Source of the DNA: Deltaproteobacteria bacterium
GTDB lineage: Bacteria > Myxococcota_A > UBA796 > UBA9615
Length of the DNA: 11,906 nt
Assembly (NCBI GenBank): GCA_029261955.1
Contig: JAJDAI010000499.1
Location: 1 to 11,906 of the forward strand
Reading direction: 5' to 3'
The position numbers were made by a program, and so were the translations under genes. Within the stretch, counting starts at the first letter, position 1; every line of letters begins with the position of its first letter. A model generated the notes under the pieces. The model saw only the letters and a program-made list of their open reading frames with translations. It did not search any database and was not told where the DNA came from. This document shows positions 5,479 through 11,906 of this stretch, one piece after another.

Positions 5479-6776
5479 GGCAGCGCCTCCAGGCAGGCCT
5501 CCTGCATGCGAAGCAGGGTCGGTCCCCAGGATGCCAGGGTGCCGGTGGGTCGGGACAGGTCGGGGCGCAGGGCATCGCCCCAGGAGTGGCGGCCGGGTGC
5601 CGTGCCCACGCGGGCGAAGGCCGGGTCGGGGCTGGCGGCGAGGGCCTCGTGCAGCGCGGCGAGGCACGTCGCGGGATCGCCTCCCCGAAGCAGCGCCGTG
5701 ACCGCGGGCCAGGCGCCGAGCGCGAGGTCGAAGAGGTCCACGGAGCGGGCATCGGGGGACCAGCAGGCGGCCGTCGCTTCGATGAGGGCGGCGGCCTCGA
5801 CGACGGCGTCGTCCGGGGTCCAGTCGGGGCCTTCGAGGGCGTCGGCGCTCGGGTCACGGCCGATGAGGGCTTCCGCGGAGAGGCGGATGGCGAGGCGCTG
5901 GAGCGGGCGCGGGAAGAGGCGGTTGCGCAGCAGGCCGGCGTAGGCCGCTCGGGTCAGCACGGCGGGGGAGCGCAGCGATCCGTCGGTGGATGTCGTCAGG
6001 CCGAGGTGCGCGCGCAGGCGCTCGGGCACGCGGGCCGCTTCTGCGAGCGGGGCGTCGTCGGGCACCAGGGCGAGCAACCGCCAGGCGTGTCGGGTGCCGA
6101 AGGGGCCGGGGAGCAGCAGGAGCGAGAGCTCGTCCCGGATGGGCCCGCCCAGGTCGGCCAGCGGACCGGCGAGGGCCTGCTTCAGCGCGGTCCGGGTGCG
6201 CTGCTCGGGGGCGCGGGCCTCCGAGGGCAACCCGGTGCCGGGCTCGACCGCGACCTGGGCCCCGAAGGCGGCGTGCGCGATGCCCAAGGCGGCGGCGGCG
6301 CGCACGCTTCGGCTGGAGCCCGAGGGCGGGACAGGGGGAAAGGTCCGGGGCGAGACGACCTGCTCGAGCAGCGAGCGCAGGGCGGCCTCGGAGCCCCCAT
6401 CCAGGGCCAGACCGGCTGCGCGCCGCAGGCTGCTCTTGGGGGAGGGCGGAGGCAGCTCCCGCTCCGCGAATCGAAAGCCGGACGCGGTCGTGCCCCGCGA
6501 CCAGATGGCGAAGGCGCGCTCGTCCAGGGTCAGCACGGGACCGCCTGCGGCGAGGCCATCGCGCAGCCGCGCCTGGTGCTCCACCGGGAGCGCCGCGTGC
6601 ACGAGGACCGCCCAGGGCGAGTCCTGCACCGGGAAGCCGATGGCGAGCACGTCCGCGCCCAGCTCCCGGGCCCGCCGCTCCAGCAGCCGGGCACGAGCAG
6701 AAGCGGGAACCGCGCGGCGCAGGCGACGCAGAATCGGCGTCGCGGCAGGCACCGGCACAGGCAGGTCCGTCAGCAC
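5475..6776 (-). CDS. Hypothetical protein (433 aa), downstream of the VanZ-sulfatase gene
   Basis: No family recognised. It is an Ala/Leu/Arg-rich soluble protein without signal peptide or membrane helices. Notable stretches are ELGADVLAIGFPVQDSPWAV (39-58), followed by WSRGTTASGFRF, and a segment LSLLLLPGPFGTRHAWRLLA that looks like a buried strand-turn-strand. The C-terminal half is helical. I see no ATP-binding loop, no metal-binding cluster and no glycosyltransferase signature. The start is the GTG at 6776, with AGGA at 6784-6787 spaced 7 nt; this ribosome-binding site overlaps the TAG of the preceding gene (gap 9 nt). It overlaps the 246-aa gene by 4 nt. Context suggests an accessory or regulatory role in the glycan locus, but that is guilt by association only. 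Confidence 0.72.
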   Translation of the reverse strand: MLTDLPVPVPAATPILRRLRRAVPASARARLLERRARELGADVLAIGFPVQDSPWAVLVHAALPVEHQARLRDGLAAGGPVLTLDERAFAIWSRGTTASGFRFAERELPPPSPKSSLRRAAGLALDGGSEAALRSLLEQVVSPRTFPPVPPSGSSRSVRAAAALGIAHAAFGAQVAVEPGTGLPSEARAPEQRTRTALKQALAGPLADLGGPIRDELSLLLLPGPFGTRHAWRLLALVPDDAPLAEAARVPERLRAHLGLTTSTDGSLRSPAVLTRAAYAGLLRNRLFPRPLQRLAIRLSAEALIGRDPSADALEGPDWTPDDAVVEAAALIEATAACWSPDARSVDLFDLALGAWPAVTALLRGGDPATCLAALHEALAASPDPAFARVGTAPGRHSWGDALRPDLSRPTGTLASWGPTLLRMQEACLEALP

Positions 6777-6785
6777 CCGCGGATC

Positions 6786-8534
6786 CTACTCCCCCTGGCT
6801 GGGCGGGGGGCTCCGCACGGTGCCGACCTGTTGGGCTGCGGCGCGCTCCAGGGCGGCTCGGAGCGGGGGTGGGCAGGTCGCGGGGGGACCGGCGCAGCGG
6901 CTCAGCTCCTCCGCCCACCAGCCGTGCACGAGGGGCAGCTGATCCGAGCACTGCCAACCGCAGGCGCTGCTGTGGATGAGCGCGGGGCGCGGCGGGATCT
7001 CCCCGCCAGACCCCAGGACCCGCGCCAGGTCGCGGCCGTCCACGGGCCCCTCGGTCGGGACGCCCAGGAGCGACATCACCGTCGGCATCACGTCCTGCTG
7101 CTCCATGCGGCCGGGCTGGGTCTCGCCGGCGCGCCGGCGGTCGGGGAAGCGGATGAGCAGCGGGATCTCGAGCAGCTCGGGCTGCGGGTGGGAGTCCAGG
7201 GTCGTGGAGGCGTGGCCGATGCCGCCGCGCTCCAGCAGCTCCTCGCCGTGATCGGAGCTCAGGATGACCAGGACGTCCTCGGGGATCTGCGTCAACACAC
7301 GCCCCAGGGCCGCGTCGGCCGTGGCCACCTCGGCGTCGTAGAGGGCCTCGATGGCGGGGCGCAGCCAACCGTGGTCGCCGGGGAAGTCCGCGCGCGGCAC
7401 GGTCGGGTGGCTGCGGGCGCGGTCGAGGATGGGCGAGCTCGGGATCGGCAGGCTCAGGCCGAGCTCCGCGAGCCGCTCGGGGGATGCGTCGTAGGGCGCG
7501 TGCACGTCGCGCAGGTGCATCCAGACAAACGCCCGCTTCGCGAAGAGCGCGGCGAAGTCGGGGGCTGCACCCAGCTCGCTCTGGAAGCCGAGGTTGCGGT
7601 AGGTCTCGCTCCCCTCGCCCGCGAAGCCGTGCGTCGCCCAGCCAGCATCCACCAGGGTCTCCAGCGGCGTGCGGACCTCGGGGTGAAGCTCCAGGCCGCG
7701 CCCCGCGACGCCGTGCCGCGCCGGGTTCAGGCCGGTGAGCAGCGTGACCATCGAGGGGGTCGTCCAGAGCGCGTTGGCGACGGCTTGCTCCAGGGCGAGG
7801 GACCCGGCCGCCAGCCGATCCAGCTGCGGAGTCGGCACCTGCGCGCGACCCCAGGGAGGCACGCGATCGGCGCGCAGCGCGTCGATGGTGATGAGCAGGA
7901 CCGAGGCCTCTGGGAAGGTCGCGGCGGGCGACGAGGGGGGAATCACGGCCGAGGTCGGCGCACTCACCGCGGGCAGCGAGGGCCCCGCCGCGCCGAGCAC
8001 GAGCCGCGCCGCCACGAGCAGGACCGGGGCGGCCCAGGCGCTGCGTCCCCCGCGCACCAGCAGCACCCCGGCAGACGCGGCGACCCCGTTGGCGAAGACG
8101 TCCAAGACATCGAAGGTCCGCGAGGGCAGGGCGCCCTGGATCCCCTCGTCGACGAACCCGAGCCCCAGGGCCAGGACCAGGGCAGCCAGCGTTCGCCCGC
8201 CCAGGGCGCGCCAGGCCAGCACCCCCACGGGGCCGTACTGCGCCAGGTGGATGCGCTCCTCGGGCAAGGCCCAGTGCTGGCTGAGCCAGGCCGCCGCGAG
8301 GGCCGTGAGCAGGACCGCCGGCAAGGGCACAGCCGGTCGATCGCCGGGCCGGTCGCGCAGCAGCAGCAGGGTCGCGCCGAAGACCAGCAGGGAGATCAGC
8401 GCGACGACCGCCGTCAGCACCCCCCGCTCCCGCAGCGCCTCGGCGACGGGCCGGACGGCTGCAAGCGAGCTGTAGAGCGCCACGACCCACGCGACCAGCA
8501 GGGCGAAATCCCGCCTCCGGGTGTCCTCGCTCAC
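6786..8534 (-). CDS. Membrane protein fusing a VanZ-like domain to a sulfatase/phosphotransferase-fold domain
   Basis: 582 aa. Residues 1-185 carry about seven hydrophobic segments. Within them HLAQYGPVGVLAW (96-108) and DEGIQGALPSRTFDVLDVFA (129-148) reproduce the VanZ-family signature E/D..Q...P.R..D..D...N. Residues 210-510 are an alkaline-phosphatase-superfamily domain: LITIDALRAD (D218, D223), WTTPSMVTLLTGLNPARHG (257-275), SSDHGEE (D428, H429) and GHAST (H441). At the position of the sulfatase formylglycine Cys there is T258, and the next conserved Arg is M262. This resembles phosphoglycerol/phosphoethanolamine transferases with a Thr nucleophile more than true sulfatases. Four Cys near the C-terminus (525, 529, 547, 554) could form disulfides, fitting a periplasmic location. 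The start is GTG at 8534, 10 nt after the GT4 stop, with GAGG 8 nt upstream. Inference: it modifies or trims the glycan made by the upstream transferases. Confidence 0.85.
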   Translation of the reverse strand: MSEDTRRRDFALLVAWVVALYSSLAAVRPVAEALRERGVLTAVVALISLLVFGATLLLLRDRPGDRPAVPLPAVLLTALAAAWLSQHWALPEERIHLAQYGPVGVLAWRALGGRTLAALVLALGLGFVDEGIQGALPSRTFDVLDVFANGVAASAGVLLVRGGRSAWAAPVLLVAARLVLGAAGPSLPAVSAPTSAVIPPSSPAATFPEASVLLITIDALRADRVPPWGRAQVPTPQLDRLAAGSLALEQAVANALWTTPSMVTLLTGLNPARHGVAGRGLELHPEVRTPLETLVDAGWATHGFAGEGSETYRNLGFQSELGAAPDFAALFAKRAFVWMHLRDVHAPYDASPERLAELGLSLPIPSSPILDRARSHPTVPRADFPGDHGWLRPAIEALYDAEVATADAALGRVLTQIPEDVLVILSSDHGEELLERGGIGHASTTLDSHPQPELLEIPLLIRFPDRRRAGETQPGRMEQQDVMPTVMSLLGVPTEGPVDGRDLARVLGSGGEIPPRPALIHSSACGWQCSDQLPLVHGWWAEELSRCAGPPATCPPPLRAALERAAAQQVGTVRSPPPSQGE

Positions 8535-8544
8535 AGCCCGTGCC

Positions 8545-9570
8545 TCACGGCGCGAAGGCCTCCAGCACGGTGGCCTCCACGGCGCCCCAGGTCAGCCGAT
8601 CCCGCACCCGCCCGGCCAGCTCCGGCCCCGGCCGGCCCGCCTGCCAGGCGGAGTCGATCGCTTCGCGCAAGGCCACCGCGTCGCCCGGCGGCACGAGCCA
8701 CAGACCCTCCACCTCGCCGATCCAATCGGGCAGGAAGCCCGCCTGCGGTGCGACCACGGCGCAACCAGCGAGCGCGGCCTCCAGGCTGACGCGCCCCATG
8801 AGCTCGGTCCACGAAGCCAGGACGTGCACGCGGGCCCGAGCCATCAGGGCGCGCAGCTCCGCCGGAGGCAGCTCGCCCAACAGCACCGCGTCGCCCAACT
8901 CGGTCAGGAAACGCCGCACGTAGCCGGTGTGGCGGAAGCCGGGCAGGACGCCGGCGAAGGCGAGGGGCAGGTCCAGCTCCCGGGCAGCCTGCAGCACGCC
9001 CAGCGGGTTCTTCAGGGGCTCGATGCGGCCACTGCACAGCAGGAAGTCGCCCGCGAAGGGAGGCGTGACCTCGGTCGCTGGCAGCTCCGCCGGCACCGCG
9101 GCGGGCAGGATGGCGGTGTCTCGGAACGAGACATCAAATGCCTCCCGCAGCAGCTCCGCCTCGCGCGGGTGGGCCAGCAGGACCCGGTCCGCCGCCCCCA
9201 GCAGGCGCGCGGCGCCGTCGCGCAGGTCGCCCTTTCCCCAGCGCAGGGCGGCGAAGCGCAGCGGGTCCCGCACCACCGCCGCCGCGGCCCGCGACAGCCC
9301 CTGCCGTCCCTCGCGGTGGTAGCGGCCGAGGGGGTGGTAGAGCGGCACGATCAGGCGGCGCACCCCGTCGCAGCGCTCGAAGAGCTCGCCCCAATCGGGC
9401 CAGCGCTGGATGTTGAAGAAGGCCACGGTGTCGCCGGGCTGCGGCTGCGGTGGCCCCTGCTGCACGTCCCAGCTGCCACGCAGCAGCTCGGCCACCTCGT
9501 CCATCTGGAGCTGATCGCCGCCGGGCCTCCGCCCCGCCGACCGCCGGCCCACGAGCCAGATGCGCCTCAT
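8545..9570 (-). CDS. Glycosyltransferase family 4-type (GT-B fold)
   Basis: 341 aa, cytosolic and probably membrane-associated. The C-terminal donor-binding domain is clear: LLCSGRIEPLKNPLGVLQAA (177-196) contains the basic residues that contact the nucleotide-sugar phosphates, and SWTELMGRVSLEAALAGCAV (253-272) holds the E-x7-E pair (E256, E264) typical of retaining GT4 enzymes, followed by APQAGFLPDWIG. The N-terminal acceptor domain is shorter than usual (about 170 residues) and diverged. The donor and acceptor sugars cannot be read. The ATG at 9570 overlaps the TGA of the upstream GT2 gene (ATGA). Confidence 0.9.
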   Translation of the reverse strand: MRRIWLVGRRSAGRRPGGDQLQMDEVAELLRGSWDVQQGPPQPQPGDTVAFFNIQRWPDWGELFERCDGVRRLIVPLYHPLGRYHREGRQGLSRAAAAVVRDPLRFAALRWGKGDLRDGAARLLGAADRVLLAHPREAELLREAFDVSFRDTAILPAAVPAELPATEVTPPFAGDFLLCSGRIEPLKNPLGVLQAARELDLPLAFAGVLPGFRHTGYVRRFLTELGDAVLLGELPPAELRALMARARVHVLASWTELMGRVSLEAALAGCAVVAPQAGFLPDWIGEVEGLWLVPPGDAVALREAIDSAWQAGRPGPELAGRVRDRLTWGAVEATVLEAFAP

Positions 9571-10355
9571 CGCCCGAACAGCTCCGCCACCCGCACCAGC
9601 GCGCCGTAGCTCGCCGCCTGCAGGAAGCCGTGATCCCGGAGCATCCAGAGCCTCTGCGCCTGCCGCACCTGGTGCCGCCGCGCCGCGTCCCAGGTCCGGT
9701 GGCCGACGTGGATGAGCTGGGCCTCCTCCACCCGGACCACCCGCCGACCGGCCCGCCGCACCTTCGCGCAGAGCTCCAGATCGGTCCCGTGGAACCAGAA
9801 GGCGAGGTCCCAGCCGCCCACCTCGTCCAACACCGTGCGCGGCGCCATGACGCAGCAGCCCATGAGCCAGCCGACGTCCGTGAAGCCCGAGGGATCCGGG
9901 GCGAGCTCGCGCTCCCGCCCCAAGCGCTCTGCGAGCAGCTGCTCGAGGTCTGGCAGGTGCCAGCCGGAGCCCTGGTGGGTGCCGTCGGGGTAGATGAGCC
10001 GGGGGCCGACGAGGCCGCGGGCGGGGTCGGCCTCCAGGGCGGCCAGCAGGGCATCGAGGGCGGCGCCGCTCGGCAGGGTGTCGGGGTTCAGGAAGACGAC
10101 ATGCGAGGCCGAGCTCACCGCGTAGCCCTCGTTGTTTCCCTTCGAGAACGACGTGTCGCGCGGGGCCGTGATGACCCGCAGCGGCAGATCCGAGGCGAAC
10201 TCAGCCAGGACCTCGGGCGTGCGGTCGGCGGAGGCGTTGTCGAAGACCACGACCTCCATCCGGGCAGTCGGCGGGTCGTCGCGCAGGCAGCGCAGGCAGG
10301 CCTCGAGGTGATCGGCGTCGTCGCGGGTGAAGATCACCACCGCGAGGGAGCTCAC
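9567..10355 (-). CDS. Glycosyltransferase family 2 (rhamnosyltransferase-like)
   Basis: 262 aa, GT-A fold. The opening strand LAVVIFTRDDADHL, VVVFDNASADRT (D39, N40) and FLNPDT (N90-T93, in the place of the metal-binding DxD) are the hallmarks, followed by GWLMGCCVMAPR (162-173) and GGWDLAFWFHGTDLELCAKV (180-199), which carries the catalytic-base region. NPDT rather than DAD, and the FxHGTDxEL form, are common in WbbL-type rhamnosyltransferases; the sugar assignment is tentative. The GTG start at 10355 overlaps the TGA of the preceding GT2 by 4 nt and has no good ribosome-binding site, so it is probably coupled. Confidence 0.9.
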   Translation of the reverse strand: MSSLAVVIFTRDDADHLEACLRCLRDDPPTARMEVVVFDNASADRTPEVLAEFASDLPLRVITAPRDTSFSKGNNEGYAVSSASHVVFLNPDTLPSGAALDALLAALEADPARGLVGPRLIYPDGTHQGSGWHLPDLEQLLAERLGRERELAPDPSGFTDVGWLMGCCVMAPRTVLDEVGGWDLAFWFHGTDLELCAKVRRAGRRVVRVEEAQLIHVGHRTWDAARRHQVRQAQRLWMLRDHGFLQAASYGALVRVAELFGR

Positions 10356-11209
10356 GGTCGCGCCCAGCCCACGAGGTAGCCACCCACGCCGGCGACGCAG
10401 GCCGTCAGCCCGAGCGCCGCCTCGCGCGGATCCCGCCGCTTCACGATCGCGGCCGCGGGCGCCGACACCGCCTTGCGGGCCATGCCCTGGACCAGTTCCT
10501 GCGGCGCGGTCTCGCCCGGCGTCCTCAGCGTCGCCCGCATGCCCTCCCGGCAGTGCAGGTAGCAGCTGCGCACGAGGTCCCGGGGCGCGTCCACGCGGCG
10601 GTGCCGCACGATCAGCGTCGGGTCGTAGCGGAGCCGGTGCCCCCCAGCGCGCAGGCGCAAGCCGATGTCGACGTCCTCGCCGTGGCTGCGGTGGCGCTCG
10701 TCGAAGCCGCCGACCGAGGCCAGGGCCTCGACCCGGTAGCTCGCGCAGGCGCCCACGAGCATCGGCGCGTCCTCCAGCCGCTCGGAGCCGAGGTGCTGCG
10801 GCCAGAAGCGTCCTCGCCAGGCGTCCACCCAGCTCGCGGGATCGAGGTCGAGGTTCTGGCCCCCGAGTCCCGCATGCCCCCCCTCGAAGCCGGCGACCAC
10901 CTGCGCCACGTAGTCGACGGGCGGGCTCACGTCGGCGTCCAGGAAGGCCACGATCGAGAAACCACCTCGCTCCGCCCGCCGCCAGAGCGTGTTCCGGCCG
11001 GCGCCCAGGCCGCGGTTCTGGGCATGCATGAGCGTGGAGATGCCGGCCTCACGCAGCAGCTGGGCGGTGCCGTCGGAGCTGCCGTCGTCCAGCGCGAAGA
11101 TGGCACCGGGGCGCGGGTCCAGGGCGGCCAGCGCGGCGACGAGGGCGGGCACCCGCGAGGCCTCGTCCTTGCAGGGAACGCAGATCGCGACGTCCGCCGG
11201 GCCGGTCAC
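10352..11209 (-). CDS. Glycosyltransferase family 2 with C-terminal membrane-associated segment
   Basis: 285 aa from the chosen start. GT-A features: VAICVPCKDEASRVPALVAA (7-26), LDDGSSDGT (D41-D42), FLDADVSPP with the DxD metal site (D91, D93), and SHGEDVDIGLRLRAGG (175-190) with the ED pair of inverting GT2 enzymes. The C-terminus (about 264-282, AALGLTACVAGVGGYLVGW) is hydrophobic and may anchor it to the inner membrane. Start: a GTG at 11218 is also in frame, but the GTG at 11209 forms the same GTGA 4-nt overlap seen at the other junctions of this operon, so I prefer it. The acceptor is unknown. Confidence 0.9.
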   Translation of the reverse strand: MTGPADVAICVPCKDEASRVPALVAALAALDPRPGAIFALDDGSSDGTAQLLREAGISTLMHAQNRGLGAGRNTLWRRAERGGFSIVAFLDADVSPPVDYVAQVVAGFEGGHAGLGGQNLDLDPASWVDAWRGRFWPQHLGSERLEDAPMLVGACASYRVEALASVGGFDERHRSHGEDVDIGLRLRAGGHRLRYDPTLIVRHRRVDAPRDLVRSCYLHCREGMRATLRTPGETAPQELVQGMARKAVSAPAAAIVKRRDPREAALGLTACVAGVGGYLVGWARP

Positions 11210-11906
11210 GGGCTCCACTCGTAGAGGGGGAGCAGGCCGTCCACGTGGCCCGCCAGGTCGGGCGCAGCGGGCCAGGAGGCAGCCTCGGCCTGCATGAGCA
11301 GCCCCTCGTCCACGATCCGGGCCATGGCGCGCGCCAGGGATCCGGCGTCCCCCGGCTCGAAGAGCAGGCCGTTGACGCCGTCCCGCACGAACTCGGGCAG
11401 GGCCCCGGCGTTCGGCGCGACCACGGGCACGCCCAGCTGGAGGGCCTCGTTGGCGGTGCGGCCGAAGGTCTCGCGGACCCGCGAAGCGACGAGCAGCGCG
11501 CCGGCGCCGTCCAGCACCGAGCCCAAGGCGTCCGGCGCGTAGCGGCCCGAGAAGGACACCGCGAGGCCCTCGCTCAGCTCGCGAAGGCGGGCCTCGAAGG
11601 CCTCCTCGCGGGGCGCGGGCTCGGCCGGCGGACCCCCGTGGATGGCGAGGCGGGCGGTGCCGGGCTCCAGGCGCGCGAAGGCCTCGATCACCAGGTCGGC
11701 GCCCTTCGCGGCCCGCAGATCCCCGGCGAAGACGAGCCTCGGCGGCCCTTCGTCGGGGGCCACCACCGGGCGCTGCACCCGCGGCACGGCGGGCGGAAGG
11801 ACGTGCACGCGGTGCTCGGGGACGCCCTCCCCCACCAGCACGTCGCGCACGAAGGCGCTGGGCGCGACGTGAGCGTGAGTCGCCTGGAGCGCGGCGAAGA
11901 AGCCGT
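11206..11906 (-). CDS. Glycosyltransferase family 4-type, 5' end missing
   Basis: The gene runs off the right edge; about 232 C-terminal residues are present (frame open to the edge, first residues GFFAALQATHAHVAPSAF). It shows the end of the acceptor domain with HAHVAPSAFVRDVLVGEG, the donor-domain entry LVFAGDLRAAKGADLVIEAF with its basic phosphate-contacting residues, and the E-x7-E motif in SRVRETFGRTANEALQLGVP, then APNAGALPEFVRDGVNGLLF. These are textbook GT4 elements. It is the first visible gene of the minus-strand operon; its promoter is outside the window. The stop overlaps the next gene by 4 nt (or 13 nt if the earlier GTG is used). Confidence 0.9.
   Translation of the reverse strand, partial: GFFAALQATHAHVAPSAFVRDVLVGEGVPEHRVHVLPPAVPRVQRPVVAPDEGPPRLVFAGDLRAAKGADLVIEAFARLEPGTARLAIHGGPPAEPAPREEAFEARLRELSEGLAVSFSGRYAPDALGSVLDGAGALLVASRVRETFGRTANEALQLGVPVVAPNAGALPEFVRDGVNGLLFEPGDAGSLARAMARIVDEGLLMQAEAASWPAAPDLAGHVDGLLPLYEWSP

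Noticed and set aside
4738..5667. Extending the 246-aa protein upstream to 5667
   Set aside because: The added 63 residues are Arg/Pro/Gly-rich, lie over the preceding gene, and the internal ATG at 5478 has a GGAGG site and a 4-nt ATGA overlap.
5854..8490. An 878-codon open frame on the minus strand in another frame
   Set aside because: It is an Arg/Ala/Pro-rich shadow of the VanZ-sulfatase and 433-aa genes, which have ribosome-binding sites and recognisable motifs or coupled starts.
6786..8534. Calling the gene a true sulfatase
   Set aside because: The formylglycine Cys/Ser and the following Arg are replaced (Thr and Met), and no sulfatase-maturing enzyme is visible nearby.
5586..8789. A 1067-codon open frame on the + strand
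   Set aside because: It runs antisense to four well-supported minus-strand genes, is Gly/Arg/Gln-rich low-complexity sequence and shows no domain. Long antisense frames are expected at this GC content.

Overview
This is a gene-dense, very GC-rich window (roughly 70% G+C by eye). Nearly every base is coding, GTG starts are frequent and genes often overlap by 4 nt. A signal-peptide-bearing beta-barrel porin shows a Gram-negative envelope. Together with the A/P/E-rich linker, this style fits Myxococcota or a related deltaproteobacterial lineage, but that is inference; there is no rRNA or marker gene in the window to confirm it. I see no tRNA, CRISPR array, transposase or phage gene.

Left part (1-4737): the 3' end of a queA-family gene on the + strand converges on a phosphate-selective-porin-like outer membrane protein (minus strand). 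Upstream of the porin is a 160-nt non-coding interval with a long GC-rich inverted repeat and a REP-like hairpin. Then come a two-gene minus-strand unit, a 2OG-Fe(II) oxygenase overlapping an MFS transporter by GTGA, and a probably single-gene unit for a two-domain VOC (glyoxalase-fold) protein with a strong Shine-Dalgarno.

Right part (4738-11906): one tightly packed minus-strand operon that enters from beyond the right edge. In transcription order it encodes a GT4 glycosyltransferase (partial), a GT2, a second GT2, a second GT4, a membrane protein fusing a VanZ-like domain to a sulfatase/phosphotransferase-fold domain, and two proteins I cannot assign (433 and 246 aa). Junctions are 4-nt overlaps or gaps of 9-10 nt. 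The simplest reading is a surface glycan or glycolipid assembly locus: cytosolic transferases build the sugar chain, and the membrane enzyme, which has Thr where sulfatases have the formylglycine Cys, modifies it on the outer face of the inner membrane. The roles of the last two proteins are unknown.

A recurring feature is a strong hairpin without a T-run at the end of each transcription unit, twice overlapping the stop codon itself. The most interesting items are the VanZ-sulfatase fusion, the two unknown proteins locked to it, the REP-like element at 2014-2082, and the U-tract-less hairpins at gene ends.
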